From: AWTP1-13 sp050248715
Lineage (GTDB): Bacteria > Pseudomonadota > Alphaproteobacteria > Rhizobiales > Hyphomicrobiaceae
Length of the DNA stretch: 64,000 bases
Direction: 5' to 3'
Assembly (NCBI GenBank): GCA_050248715.1
Contig: JBFWRV010000001.1
Location: forward strand, 1 to 64,000
Under the pieces are notes generated by a model that was not told the origin of the DNA, searched no databases, and was given only the letters and a program-made list of their open reading frames with translations. Both the position numbers and the translations under genes were made by a program. Positions within the stretch are counted from its first letter, which is position 1; every line of letters starts with the position of its first letter. Positions 42,630 through 52,763 of the stretch are shown here, piece after piece.

Positions 42630-44720
42630 CTACACCTGTTGCGGCGCGGCAGCACGACCGCGGCGCACAAGCACCAGTGAAAGGAGCAGCGTTGGCACGA
42701 GGATCACCAAGCCGAGCGCGATTATCTGCAACTCGGATAGCGGCACGATACCGCCGCCGGGCGTCGCCAGAATGAAGCCTCCGACGACAAGCAGGACGCG
42801 CAGCGGCCATTCGAGGGGCCCGGCGCTCCGCAGGTCGCCGATGCCGGACTGGTAGCCCTGTATGCCGCCGCAAATGAAAATCGTGCCGACGGCAATCAGA
42901 ACGGTGAGGCCCGCGGCCGCCAGATAGGGATTGGGACCCTGGAGCACGAGCGCCGGGTTGAGCACGAAAAAGAAGGGTAGAAAGTAGATGATGCTTCCAA
43001 CCCACATGCTCTCCCAGCCCGTCTTCATCGCGGGCGCCCCGGCAATGCCCGCGGCGGCGAACGAAGCGATGGCGACGGGTGGCGTGATGGCCGACAGCAT
43101 GCCCCAGTAGAAGATGAACATGTGCACGGCCATCTTGTTGAGACCCAGCTTCTCGAGCGCAGGCGCGACGAGGATGGCCAGGAAGATATAGCAGGCCGTG
43201 GTGGTGAGCCCGAGGCCCAGCACAAGGCTGGTGACCGCGCACATGGCAAGCAGCAGGAAGATGCTGTCGCCGGCGATGCGCAGCAGATCATTGGCGAGGC
43301 TCGAGACCACGCCGGTCATCGAGAACGCGCCGATCAACAGGCCGCAACCCGCCAGGATGCCGACCAGCTCGACGAAGGTGCGCCCGTTGACCTCGAGAAA
43401 GCTGATCAGCGATCTGAAGTTCCAGCGCTGGTCCTTGGAGAAGAGCTGGTTCAGCACCAGCAGCAGGGCGGTGGCATAGAACGGCGCGTGGCTCTCGCGC
43501 TTGAAGTGCAGCAGCATGACGATCAGCAGCGCCACGACCAGCACGTAGTACCAGCCCTCCTTGATCGTCGCCCACATGCTGGGCAACTCGCTGCGCGGCA
43601 GCCCTTTGAGACCGTTGCGCGCGGCGTAGGCGTCAACCTGCGTGAACAAGGCGAGATAGTAGAGCGTGGCGGGAATGACGGCGGCGACGGCCACCTCGGC
43701 GTAGCTGATGTTGAGGAACTGGGCGATGACGAACGCGGTGGCGCCCATCACGGGAGGCGCCAGAACAGCACCCGTCGACGCGCAGGCTTCGATGGCACCC
43801 GCATACGAAGGGCTGAAGCCCGTGCGCTTCATGGTCGGGATGGTCATGGTGCCGGCGGTCAGCACGTTGGAAACGACGCTTCCCGACATCATGCCGAGCA
43901 GGCCGCTGGCGAAGATGCCGACCTTGGCGGCGCCGCCCCGGAAGGTGCCGCACAAGGCGAACGCGAGGTTGATGAAGAACTTGCCGGCGCCGGTCATCAT
44001 CAGCGCCGTGCCGAACACGAGGAAGCCGATCACGGTCTCGGCGAAGGCCTGGATCGGAATGCCGAGCAGACTCTCGCCGGAGAGCACGTGGTAGGCCGTC
44101 GCCTGATCGAGTGTGGACTGTGTACCCTTGAGGGGGCCCAGCCACCGCGCGTCGGCAAAGAGGGGGTAGACGGTGAAGGGCAGCACACTCAGCAGCAGGC
44201 TCCAGCCGCCGGTGCGGCGCAGCGCCTCCATCAGCGCCACCCACATGACGAGCCCGGCGGCGATCACCGGCGTCGGTGCGCCACCGAACTCCCAGCCTAG
44301 CTCGGCGGCTGCGCGCACGTTGAGCATCAGATAGAGCGAGCTGCCGGCCGTCAGCAGGAACAGCACCACATCGTACCAGGTGACCCTGTCGAGCGGCGCG
44401 GCCGACGTGCCCGGGAAGACCAGGAACGTGAACGGCAGCATGCAGAGAATGAGAAGATAATAATACTCCGTATTCAGCTGGGTGTAACCGACGAAGAAGC
44501 GCAGCGTGAACTGCTGGTTGATGCAGAGGAAGATGGTGACCGCGGTGGCGATGATCAGCAGCCATCCCCAGAAGCCCTTCAACTTGCGGACGCGCGTCAC
44601 CTCGCCCTCGACCGGGCCGGCGGCGGCCGCATGCGGGTCGGCAAACACGACCCTCGCATTCCCCGAAGCTGCTTCGGATGCGGGCCGCGAGGGCTCGGCA
44701 GTCTGTTGACTGGACGACAC
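42630..44720 (-). CDS. TRAP transporter fused permease (DctQ-DctM type)
   Basis: Fused small and large membrane subunits of a TAXI-TRAP importer, 696 residues. The first about 200 residues (four helices, LLIIATAVTIFLCINQQFTL onward) are DctQ-like; the rest is DctM-like, with ASGLLGMMSGSVVSNVLTAG, GAIEACASTGAVLAPPVMGA and a C-terminal LSAITPPVAIASFAAAGIAG. GTG 44720 has AGGAAG about 7 bases upstream. It lies 77 bases downstream of the TAXI receptor gene, so the pair is a complete importer. Sodium or proton gradients drive it; the ligand is unknown. Confidence 0.9.
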   Translation of the reverse strand: MSSSQQTAEPSRPASEAASGNARVVFADPHAAAAGPVEGEVTRVRKLKGFWGWLLIIATAVTIFLCINQQFTLRFFVGYTQLNTEYYYLLILCMLPFTFLVFPGTSAAPLDRVTWYDVVLFLLTAGSSLYLMLNVRAAAELGWEFGGAPTPVIAAGLVMWVALMEALRRTGGWSLLLSVLPFTVYPLFADARWLGPLKGTQSTLDQATAYHVLSGESLLGIPIQAFAETVIGFLVFGTALMMTGAGKFFINLAFALCGTFRGGAAKVGIFASGLLGMMSGSVVSNVLTAGTMTIPTMKRTGFSPSYAGAIEACASTGAVLAPPVMGATAFVIAQFLNISYAEVAVAAVIPATLYYLALFTQVDAYAARNGLKGLPRSELPSMWATIKEGWYYVLVVALLIVMLLHFKRESHAPFYATALLLVLNQLFSKDQRWNFRSLISFLEVNGRTFVELVGILAGCGLLIGAFSMTGVVSSLANDLLRIAGDSIFLLLAMCAVTSLVLGLGLTTTACYIFLAILVAPALEKLGLNKMAVHMFIFYWGMLSAITPPVAIASFAAAGIAGAPAMKTGWESMWVGSIIYFLPFFFVLNPALVLQGPNPYLAAAGLTVLIAVGTIFICGGIQGYQSGIGDLRSAGPLEWPLRVLLVVGGFILATPGGGIVPLSELQIIALGLVILVPTLLLSLVLVRRGRAAAPQQV

Positions 44721-44797
44721 GGCGCTTCCTGACGCTGAAAAAGCAAGGCGGGACCGTGAGACGCCCGCGGCGACTCACGGCCCGTGCGTCTGCCGAG

Positions 44798-45964
44798 CTA
44801 CTCGAATATGGGATCCTGGCCGATGCCGGTCAGTGCCGCCTTGCGAACGCCCATCCAGGCCTTCGTGAAGACTTCCTTGTCGCCCGGCGGATTGTCCTTG
44901 AGGAATTTTTCCCAGGCGCCGGCCAGCGCGGCCTGGCGCTGCAGAAGCTTCTGATTGTGCGCCTCGTACTCCGGCTTCCACGCCCCGGCGGCCTTCAGGG
45001 CCTTCACGGCGCCCTCGTGATAGGGGATGACCCAGCCGAAGTTCTGCCTCTCCAACGCCATGCCGGCAGCTCCCGGAGCGGCGTCCTTGTAGTCCTTGTA
45101 GCCGTCGATCATCGCCTTCGTGATGCTGTAGATGAGATCGGCCGGCTGGGAGGCGTAGGCCATGAAGATGGGGTAGGGGTAGACGGGGAGCTCGACCGAG
45201 CCCCCGGCAGGTACGCCGACGCCGCAGGTCGACTTGTGCGGCCGGTAGTAGGGGCCGATCTTATTGAGGCGCGCCCACGCCGCCTTGTCCTTGGCAGGTG
45301 TCGGCGGGAAGATGAGGCCGCGCGGGGACGTCTCGACCTCCTTGACCTGACCGGAGATGTTGGAGGCGATGGCCGCGTCCACCTCGTTGTTGACCATGCC
45401 CTTCCACATGGCGCCGTAGCTCGAGAACTCGACGAGCTTCACGTCCGACTTGGTCAAATTGCCGTAGGCGAGCACGGCGAAGGCATTCTGATTGAGTGCA
45501 GGGGAGCCGACGACGACGCCGATGCGCTTGCCCTTCAGGTCCTTGACCTCTTTGACGCCGGTGTCCTTTGCGACGCCGAGCGAGATGGCATTGCAGTCGG
45601 TCACAGCAAGAATGAGCCGCAGCGGCTGCGGGCCCCAGTCCTTCACCGCGAACTCGAACACGCTTTCCTGGGCGAAGTAGGTGCCGATGCCCATGGCGGA
45701 AATCTGCGCGCGGCCTCCCTTCAGCGGCGCCAGGCGGGCCACGTCGTTTCCGGCCGGCAGAACGCGCACGTCGGTGCCGTACTTGTCCTTCAGGGTCTTG
45801 CCGACGGCCACGGCAATGTTGAAGCCGGAGGAGCCGGTATCGTAGGCGCTCCAGGTTAACGTCGACGGCAGCTTCACGTCCTGCGCTAGCGCCGTGCTCA
45901 CGGGGTACAGCGTGGCAGCCGCCAGCGTGAAGGCGATGGCGGTCGGTCTGCAAATGCCAGTCAT
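44798..45964 (-). CDS. TAXI-family TRAP transporter solute-binding protein
   Basis: Periplasmic receptor of 388 residues with a signal peptide (AIAFTLAAATLYPVSTALAQ). TAXI features are the ligand-loop region TGSSGFNIAVAVGKTLKDKYG (about 45-65), VLPAGNDVARLAPLKGGRAQ and a middle domain with KGKRIGVVVGSPALNQNAF. GGGAGGA precedes the ATG. The fused permease follows, forming a two-gene operon. TAXI receptors bind glutamate/glutamine-like or other small organic acids; no specific ligand can be read off. Confidence 0.88.
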   Translation of the reverse strand: MTGICRPTAIAFTLAAATLYPVSTALAQDVKLPSTLTWSAYDTGSSGFNIAVAVGKTLKDKYGTDVRVLPAGNDVARLAPLKGGRAQISAMGIGTYFAQESVFEFAVKDWGPQPLRLILAVTDCNAISLGVAKDTGVKEVKDLKGKRIGVVVGSPALNQNAFAVLAYGNLTKSDVKLVEFSSYGAMWKGMVNNEVDAAIASNISGQVKEVETSPRGLIFPPTPAKDKAAWARLNKIGPYYRPHKSTCGVGVPAGGSVELPVYPYPIFMAYASQPADLIYSITKAMIDGYKDYKDAAPGAAGMALERQNFGWVIPYHEGAVKALKAAGAWKPEYEAHNQKLLQRQAALAGAWEKFLKDNPPGDKEVFTKAWMGVRKAALTGIGQDPIFE

Positions 45965-46177
45965 TCTCTCAAATCCTCCCTGCGCTCAATGAGCAGGCCC
46001 AATGCGCGACATGCGCACCTCGAGGCAAGCTCTCTGTGCGGGCAAATTCCCTTGGGCTATTGCGGTCTTGTTGCCGCCTGCAGGCACAATGTCATCATTA
46101 TCCGTCACGCGCAATTGTTCGCGGCGCGCCTGACCCTAACCGGGTCCGGCGTGTCACGGCGACCGAGGGCCGCACAG

Positions 46178-47077
46178 CTACCAGCCGTTGCGCTCGACCT
46201 GCCTGAAGATCCACGGGCCGAAGCCGGTCTGCTGGGCCGCCGGGCGCGGCGCCGGGTTGGCAGCGCGCGGCGCAGCTGTAGGCTGGCCAACAAGCGGCTC
46301 GCCTCCCGCCACGGCCGGCTCACCGGGCGTCTGCGGTCCAGCCAGGCCCATGGGCGGGACATGCGGCCGCGGTGCCGGCGCCACCGTCTCGACTTTCGTC
46401 GTACTCGACCAGGCCGATGCCGATGCTGCGGGCGATCGGTCGGAGTGCGAAAGGCCCCCGGGACCAGACGGTGTCTTTGCGGCCAGTAGAGCGGTCGGGA
46501 TGCAGCGGCCGTCGGCCGACAGGGATTGCGCCGCTGGACAAGGAACTCCACAGGCCTTGCTCGCATGGCCGCGCAAGAGCGCGAGCAGAACAGGGTCCGG
46601 CTCATCGGTCGGAAGCACGGCATTGACGCGCTCCGTGAACGCGATCATCGCTCTGCGCGTTGCCGGTGTCCACACCCCGTGCAGCTCGCCGTCGTAGCAG
46701 CCGACGCGCTTGAGCTCGGTTTGCAGGGCGCGCCCGAGCGCGGCGCGATCGCGAGGCGCGGCAACGTTCTCCGACCAGCCTGCCGGCATCCTCACCGGTC
46801 GTTCCTCGGCGCGCGGGGCGATGATGACGACCTCCGCTGTCCAGCGCGTCCGGGCGCTCTCGGGCTCCGGCTTGGAGGCCTGCGCCTCCGCGACCGGGGC
46901 CGCGTCCGACCCGTCCCGTACCGGCCGGTCGACGCTCGTCGCGGTGACGGAGCCGGACCGGGGCTCGATGAGTTCCGCCACGAAGCCGATCAGATCGCTT
47001 TCGAATTGCCAGGGCGTGCTGAGGGCGATGGCGAAACTCGCCAGCCCTGCCGTCCTGAGCAGGAATCCCGTGGGCAT
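46178..47077 (-). CDS. Hypothetical protein with peptidoglycan-binding-like domain
   Basis: Protein of 299 residues with an N-terminal hydrophobic segment (GFLLRTAGLASFAIALSTPW), acidic and Pro/Ala-rich linkers, and a middle domain LQTELKRVGCYDGELHGVW with PATRRAMIAFTERVN (about 130-170). That domain resembles the PG_binding_1 fold that recognises cell-wall peptides, here with Cys residues. The C-terminal 130 residues are low-complexity. Such proteins are frequent in Bradyrhizobium and relatives and are of unknown function. Isolated gene. Confidence 0.7.
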   Translation of the reverse strand: MPTGFLLRTAGLASFAIALSTPWQFESDLIGFVAELIEPRSGSVTATSVDRPVRDGSDAAPVAEAQASKPEPESARTRWTAEVVIIAPRAEERPVRMPAGWSENVAAPRDRAALGRALQTELKRVGCYDGELHGVWTPATRRAMIAFTERVNAVLPTDEPDPVLLALLRGHASKACGVPCPAAQSLSADGRCIPTALLAAKTPSGPGGLSHSDRSPAASASAWSSTTKVETVAPAPRPHVPPMGLAGPQTPGEPAVAGGEPLVGQPTAAPRAANPAPRPAAQQTGFGPWIFRQVERNGW

Positions 47078-47233
47078 GGTGGTTTTCCGGGTCCAGCGTG
47101 CGTACCTTCGCCCCCGCCGGAAACTAGTGCGACACCGTGAAGAAAGTGCTGACCGGAAGCTCGCAAACCGAAGCGATCGCCGTACCGCCGAAGCCGAGCG
47201 GATCGAAGCCGGTCCGAGCGCGCGGCGATGCCG

Positions 47234-48463
47234 CTAGCGCGGCCGCAGCAACTCGGGCGGATGCCAAAGCACCGTCTGCCTGCCGTTCTTGAAGGCCGCG
47301 ACGGGCCTCGAGATTTCCGCCAGCGCCTGCTGCGGGGACTGCGCGTCGAAGATGACGATGTCGGCGGGATTGCCGACGGAGAAGCCGTAGTCCTTCAGGT
47401 TGAGCAACCGGGCCGACCTGTCCGTCAGCATGCGGAAGCATTCGTTAATCTCGGCCGGCCGGTCGACCTGCAGGATGTTGGCGTACAGGTTGGCCATGCG
47501 GATCAGGGAGCAATCGCCGTAGGGCGTGGCTGGGTTTAGGATATTGTTGGAGGACAGCGAGCAGTTGACGCCGTGGGCGAGCAGGAAATTGGCATCCGCC
47601 ACGCCGCGCGGGACGCTATGGTCGCGGTTGCGCCCCATGAGGAACAGGTCGGTGGCCGGCAGGACCGTGACGGCGATGCCGGCGTCAGCCAGTTGACGGG
47701 CGAGGACAGCGAGCCGGTCCGGGGGCAGCAGTGAGAGTTTGGCCATGTGCCCCACCACCACGCGTCCGCCCCGCTTGTAGCGCTCGGTCAGCTCGCGCAC
47801 CTGGTGGACGTTCATCGACTCGGCCGACGGCCCCACATCAAGGTGAATATCGATGTCGACATCGAACTCGCGGGCGAGCTCGAAGATGCGCTCGATGTGG
47901 GCGGCCTCGTCGGTATCATAGCGCGGCGCGCCGCCGACCAGCTTGGCCCCGCGCCTCAAGCCCTCCACCACGAGCTCATCGGTACCCGGATAGTTGCCGA
48001 GACCCTCTTGGGGAAAGACGCAGATCTCGATGTCGATCGCCCACCTGTAGTCAGCGACCAGCGCCTGCACCGCCTCGAACCCGCGCATGCCGATGCCGGG
48101 GTCGACCTCGACCTGCGTGCGCATGCGCGTCGTGCCATGGAGAATGCACTGCTCGACGGTCTTGGCCGCCCGCGCATAGACGTCCTCCACGGTCATGGCC
48201 GGCTTGAGCGGCGTGACGCCTTTGACCGGGCTCAGAGTGGCGCGCTCCTGCGGCGTGCAGCGGTCGATGATGCGCGACTTGTCGATGTGGATGTGGCTCT
48301 CGATGAGGCCCGGACAGGCGAGCCGGGCCCTGGCATCGTAGGCGGGCGCCTCTGCGGCAAGCCCGCGGCCGACTGCGGCAATCTTTCCGCCGGCAATTCC
48401 AATGTCCAAGGGGCCGTCGGCGAGACGGTCGGAAATGAGAGCGTTGCGGACAATGAAATCCAT
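47234..48463 (-). CDS. Cytosine-deaminase-like amidohydrolase
   Basis: Amidohydrolase-superfamily enzyme of 409 residues, of the CodA-like branch. Visible are the metal motif LIESHIHIDKSRI (HxH, about 55-67), IDIHLDVGPSA with His, RVVVGHMAKLS (about 230-240) and the catalytic VTVLPATDLFLMG region followed by SLSSNNILNPATPYG. CodA relatives deaminate cytosine, isoguanine or related cyclic amides, and some hydrolyse N-acyl ring compounds. It stands alone upstream of the His-rich/hypothetical block. Substrate unknown. Confidence 0.85.
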   Translation of the reverse strand: MDFIVRNALISDRLADGPLDIGIAGGKIAAVGRGLAAEAPAYDARARLACPGLIESHIHIDKSRIIDRCTPQERATLSPVKGVTPLKPAMTVEDVYARAAKTVEQCILHGTTRMRTQVEVDPGIGMRGFEAVQALVADYRWAIDIEICVFPQEGLGNYPGTDELVVEGLRRGAKLVGGAPRYDTDEAAHIERIFELAREFDVDIDIHLDVGPSAESMNVHQVRELTERYKRGGRVVVGHMAKLSLLPPDRLAVLARQLADAGIAVTVLPATDLFLMGRNRDHSVPRGVADANFLLAHGVNCSLSSNNILNPATPYGDCSLIRMANLYANILQVDRPAEINECFRMLTDRSARLLNLKDYGFSVGNPADIVIFDAQSPQQALAEISRPVAAFKNGRQTVLWHPPELLRPR

Positions 48464-48636
48464 GCATTAACCCCGTTGCTTGACCCAAGCCGGCCCCGGC
48501 GCACCCGGCCCAACGCACCATGCAGGATCAGGGGCCGGTCCGCCAGTTCGCTGCCAGACACCTGCTGAGCGCCGACAAGACGCCGCCGCTTTTGTGCTAG
48601 CCTGAGGTGTGCCATTCAAGACTGGCTATCTACTCA

Positions 48637-51600
48637 ATGGCGTGCGCCGGCTGCGGTTTCGAGCTGTCTCCAACCTTCGCCTTCTGCCCGCGCTGCGGGC
48701 GCAGGCAGCCGGTGGCTTGCCACGCGTGCGGCGCCGCGTGCGAAGCCGACTTCGCGTTCTGCCCTCGCTGCGGTGCGGCCAGGGAGGTTGCCCCGCCTGC
48801 TGTCGGCTCCGCTGCTGCAACCTCGGCTCCGCCGCCCGTCTCGCCTCCGGCCAATGGCTCGACGAAAAGCGCGCCCGCAGAGACGCCGGAAGCCGTTCGT
48901 CAAGAAGCGGACCGCCGACAGGTGACCGTTCTCTTCGCCGACGTCTCGGGCTTCACCACGCTCGCCGAACGCCTCGATCCTGAGGAAGTGCGCGCATTCC
49001 AAAACGCGCTGTTCGAAGCCCTCGCTCAATCTGTCGCGCGCTACGATGGTTTCGTGGAGAAGTTCGTGGGCGATGCGGTGCTGGCCGTGTTCGGCGCGCC
49101 TGTCGCGCATGAGGACGATCCCGCGCGCGCGCTCGACACTGCACTCGACATGGTGGCCCGCACCGAGCAGCTGAGCCAGCAGTGGTCGGCCAGGCTCGGT
49201 CAGCCGCTGAGCCTACACATCGGCGTCCACACCGGACCGGTGGTCGCCGGCAGCCTCGGCACGGCTGCGGCTTCCGCCTACGCGGTGACCGGTGACACTG
49301 TAAACACCACTGCCCGGCTGCTGGCCGCCGCCTCCGGGTGCATCCTGGTGTCGCAAGCCACGTACGCGTTGGCCAAACATCGCTTCACCTTCGAGCCCGC
49401 CCGCCAATTGGCGCTGCGCGGCAAGGTGGAACCGGTGGTCGTGCACCCCCTGATCGGCGCGCTGGCCGAGCCTGGATCGGCACGAGGGCTGGCAGCGCAC
49501 GGGTTGGCGACAGCGATGGTCGGGCGCGCCGACGAGCTGGAGCAGGTCCTTGCCGCATTCTACCGCATGCAGCGGGGCCGGGCCCAGGTCGTGAGCCTCG
49601 TGGGTGAGGCGGGCGCAGGCAAGTCGCGGCTGATCACCGAGTTTCTCTGCAGGCTCGAAGCCGATGGCCGGCTGTCCGGCACGACCGTCCGCCGCACCGG
49701 TTGCTCCTCGCTTGGGGAGCCAACCTACGGTACCTTCGGGGCCATCTTCCGCGAGGGTTATCGCGTGGAGCCTGGCGACTCGCTCGAAGTCGCCCTGAAA
49801 AAGCTCACTGCCGGCCTCCAGGCGCTCGGAGCGCGTGCGGAGGAGGCAGAAGCCATCGCGCCGGTGCTGAGTTACGTTCTCGGCGTGGAGAAGGCGCGGC
49901 CCCGCGACGTCGAGCCCGCGCAGCTCCAGCGCCAGATCGGTTTGGCCGCACGCACGCTGATCGAGCGTCGCCTGCATCAAGGGCCGCTCCTCATCATCGT
50001 GGACGACCTGCACTGGGCCGACACCGCCTCGGTGGATCTGCTGCGTGATGTCGTCGACCGCTTGGCGGACCGCCCCTTGATGGCGCTGCTCTCGCATCGC
50101 TCCGAGCTGCGCCCGCCCTTGGTCGCCCATGCCGCGCAGTCCATAGTCCGCCTGGCGCCGCTGTCGCTGGACGAAAGCCGGGAGCTTGTGGGCAGTCTGT
50201 TCGGGCCGGTGGCCGGAGCCGCCTTCGCCAAGCTCCAGGACCTCGTCGCCACCCGGGCGGGCGGCAACCCGATGTTCGTCGAGGAGATCGTGCGCAGCCT
50301 GGTGAGTGGCGGCGTGCTGGTGCGGCAGCCGGAGGGTTGGACTTGCACAGCCCGGGGCGATGCGGCGGACGTTCCACCGACGCTGCAAGGGCTCCTTCTC
50401 TCCCGCGTCGACCGGCTTCAGCCCGAGGCCCGGCGCCTCCTGCAGGAGGCGTCCGTGCTCGGGGTGGCGTTCGATGAAGCGCTGCTGCGCTCCATTTCGA
50501 CTGACGTGCGCGGCACGGGCGCCGCGCTCGATGGCCTCGTGGGGTCCGAGTTGCTGCAGCAGATCGAGCATGGCCGGGAGGGCAGTCGCTACCGGTTCAC
50601 GCACGCGCTTCTGCACGAGGTGGTGTACCAGAATCTCCTCTTTGCCCGGCGCACCGAGCTGCATGAGCGGGTCGGTCGAGCCCTCGAGACTGCCACCGGC
50701 GCTCATCCGGAGCGGCTGAGCGACCTCGAAGCGCTGGGCCACCACTGGAGTCTCAGCTCGGACAAGCGCAAGGGCGCACGCTACCTGATGGCTGCCGGAG
50801 ACTGGGCGCGAGCGGTCTACGCCAATGACGACGCAATCCGTCACTACGAGCGCACCTTGCTCACGCTCGCCGATTGCCGGGATTGCGGCGACCTGACCTC
50901 GACCGTGCGGGAACGGTTGGCCGATCTGCTGGCGCTGACGGGGCAGCGGGCGGAGGCTCTGGCGCACTATGGGGCGGTGCGGCAGGCGCTCGAGGCGGGC
51001 CCCGATCGCACCGGGGCTGCGCGCCTCGATCGCAAGATTGGCGGACTGCACTGGGAGGCCGGGGATCGTGAGGGTGCTAGCGCCTGCTTCGCGACCGGGC
51101 TCGCGCAACTGGGCGAGGACGGCAACCCGATCGAGCGCGCGCAGCTGTTTCAGGAAATCGGCCGGCTCGCATTCCGGGCCGGCGACAACACCTCGGCCAT
51201 CACGTGGGCCGAGCGTGCCTTCGCCGAGGTCGAGGACGAGACGACTGCGTCCGACCCCGAACGCGCACGCGAGGCCGCCGCCATGCGAGCGCAGGCCTGC
51301 AATACGCTGGGCGTAGCCCTTGCACGCACCGGCCGCCTGGGCGACGCAGTCGAGCAGATCGAGGAAAGCATTCGGCTCGCCGAGGCGCACGACCTGCTGC
51401 ACGCGACTTGCCGGGGCTACACCAACCTCGGCGTGCTCTACAGCTCCCTTGATCCGCGTCGCAGCATCGAGACCTGCCATCGCGGGCTCGACGCCGCCAA
51501 GAAAGTCGGCGATCTGGGCTTCCAGTCACGCCTTTACGCCAATCTAGCCGTCGCCTACTGCGCGCTGACCGACCGGTGCGAGGCCGAAGGCGTCGAGGCG

Positions 51601-51918
51601 GCGCAAAGGGCCATCGAGCTCGACCGACGCCTGGGACTGCTCGACCACCTGGCGGTACCGCTGATCGTGCTCGGCCAAATCCACCAATGCAGCGGCGACC
51701 GCACCCTCGCCTTCGCAGCTTACGAGGAGGCGCTGGGGCTTGCCGAGCAGGCCGGAGAACCGCAGCTGCTCTTCCCCTGCTACGACGGTCTCGCCACCCT
51801 CCATCTCGATGCCGGGAACCAAGCTCTAGCTGAAGCCTATCTGGCAAAGTCGCAGGAGGTGTGTGAGCGAGCGGGACTTGAGCCCGATGCTCTCATGGTG
51901 TTGCCGTTTCTCTGCTAG
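48637..51918 (+). CDS. Class III adenylate/guanylate cyclase with zinc ribbon, AAA ATPase and TPR domains
   Basis: Signal protein of 1093 residues. Two N-terminal zinc ribbons are marked by CAGC, CPRC (residues 3-20) and CHAC, CPRC (29-45). A class III cyclase domain (about 93-270) has metal aspartates in LFADVSG (Asp102) and VGDAVLA (Asp146). An AAA-type ATPase follows, Walker A GEAGAGKS (323-330) and Walker B LLIIVDDLHWAD (451-462), then TPR-like repeats (about 740-1080). This is the usual layout of large cyclase/ATPase/TPR proteins in rhizobia and mycobacteria that read a metabolic or stress cue. ATG 48637 is taken; a GTG at 48607 is possible. Confidence 0.9.
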   Translation: MACAGCGFELSPTFAFCPRCGRRQPVACHACGAACEADFAFCPRCGAAREVAPPAVGSAAATSAPPPVSPPANGSTKSAPAETPEAVRQEADRRQVTVLFADVSGFTTLAERLDPEEVRAFQNALFEALAQSVARYDGFVEKFVGDAVLAVFGAPVAHEDDPARALDTALDMVARTEQLSQQWSARLGQPLSLHIGVHTGPVVAGSLGTAAASAYAVTGDTVNTTARLLAAASGCILVSQATYALAKHRFTFEPARQLALRGKVEPVVVHPLIGALAEPGSARGLAAHGLATAMVGRADELEQVLAAFYRMQRGRAQVVSLVGEAGAGKSRLITEFLCRLEADGRLSGTTVRRTGCSSLGEPTYGTFGAIFREGYRVEPGDSLEVALKKLTAGLQALGARAEEAEAIAPVLSYVLGVEKARPRDVEPAQLQRQIGLAARTLIERRLHQGPLLIIVDDLHWADTASVDLLRDVVDRLADRPLMALLSHRSELRPPLVAHAAQSIVRLAPLSLDESRELVGSLFGPVAGAAFAKLQDLVATRAGGNPMFVEEIVRSLVSGGVLVRQPEGWTCTARGDAADVPPTLQGLLLSRVDRLQPEARRLLQEASVLGVAFDEALLRSISTDVRGTGAALDGLVGSELLQQIEHGREGSRYRFTHALLHEVVYQNLLFARRTELHERVGRALETATGAHPERLSDLEALGHHWSLSSDKRKGARYLMAAGDWARAVYANDDAIRHYERTLLTLADCRDCGDLTSTVRERLADLLALTGQRAEALAHYGAVRQALEAGPDRTGAARLDRKIGGLHWEAGDREGASACFATGLAQLGEDGNPIERAQLFQEIGRLAFRAGDNTSAITWAERAFAEVEDETTASDPERAREAAAMRAQACNTLGVALARTGRLGDAVEQIEESIRLAEAHDLLHATCRGYTNLGVLYSSLDPRRSIETCHRGLDAAKKVGDLGFQSRLYANLAVAYCALTDRCEAEGVEAAQRAIELDRRLGLLDHLAVPLIVLGQIHQCSGDRTLAFAAYEEALGLAEQAGEPQLLFPCYDGLATLHLDAGNQALAEAYLAKSQEVCERAGLEPDALMVLPFLC

Positions 51919-52106
51919 TGTCCCGATCGTGAAAACTCGCGTCAGCGCCCAGCAAGCAAGGAATGACTTTCGCGATTTGAAAACACCACCCAAGTTAATG
52001 ATATTTAGTGTGGTTCAGATCGAGAATCTTTCGGCAGCGGCAGGGACCAATGTTACGGACATCTCGACTATCACGCTAGCCTGCGGGGGAGACGAAGGAG
52101 CCTCGA

Positions 52107-52763
52107 ATGACGACCTCATTACGGCCGCCGGTTTCCCCGGGAGAGGCGGCGCCCGACTTTACTCTTCCGGCCGTGGACGGCCAGTTGCCGGTGTCGCTGG
52201 CCGACTATCGCGGCCAGAACTCCGTGTTTCTTGCTCTCCTCATCGGGCTGTGGTGCCCGTTCTGCCGGCGCCATATCGCACAGATCGGCGCGCTCGAGTC
52301 AAAGCTGAATGCACATGGCGTAAGATCGCTCGGGATCGTGGCCACGTCGCCGGAAAATGCGCGGCTCTATTTCAAGTTCCGGCCGACGCGCGTGCGGTTG
52401 GCCACCGACCCGGAGCTCACCACGCACCGCGCGTACGGCCTGTCGAAGCCCGCCCCGACTCCAGAATTCATGCACGCCCTCGAAACAACCCTCGTCAATC
52501 CCTTCGGGGATCTCCCCGAGCCGATGCCGGTCAATGCGGCCGCGGCCGCAGTGGCGAAGCTCGACAGGTATGCCGAGAACGACACGGACCGCGCCGACAT
52601 GGAACGGCAATGGCCCCAGCTCAAAGGGCAATTCCTGATTGATCGCGACGGCATCGTCCGATGGGCCAACATCGAATGCGCCACCGAGGGTGCGGCGGGC
52701 GTGGGAAAATTCCCCTCTGCCGATGAGGTCCTCACGGCAGTGCGAGCCATGCCGCACTCCTGA
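52107..52763 (+). CDS. Peroxiredoxin-like redoxin (AhpC/TSA family)
   Basis: Thioredoxin-fold peroxiredoxin-like protein of 218 residues. The core begins GEAAPDFTLPAVDGQLPVSL and contains LLIGLWCPFCRRHIAQIGAL with a CPFC site at about 49-52. C-terminal QFLIDRDGIVRWANIE is conserved in the family. AAGGAGCC lies just upstream of ATG 52107. Its stop overlaps the next gene's ATG (TGATG), so the two are made as a pair. Probably reduces a hydroperoxide; no reductase gene is adjacent. Confidence 0.85.
   Translation: MTTSLRPPVSPGEAAPDFTLPAVDGQLPVSLADYRGQNSVFLALLIGLWCPFCRRHIAQIGALESKLNAHGVRSLGIVATSPENARLYFKFRPTRVRLATDPELTTHRAYGLSKPAPTPEFMHALETTLVNPFGDLPEPMPVNAAAAAVAKLDRYAENDTDRADMERQWPQLKGQFLIDRDGIVRWANIECATEGAAGVGKFPSADEVLTAVRAMPHS

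Noticed and set aside
49213..51480. Minus-strand open frame of 755 codons opposite the cyclase/ATPase gene
   Set aside because: The plus strand encodes recognised zinc-ribbon, cyclase, Walker and TPR motifs; the minus frame has none.
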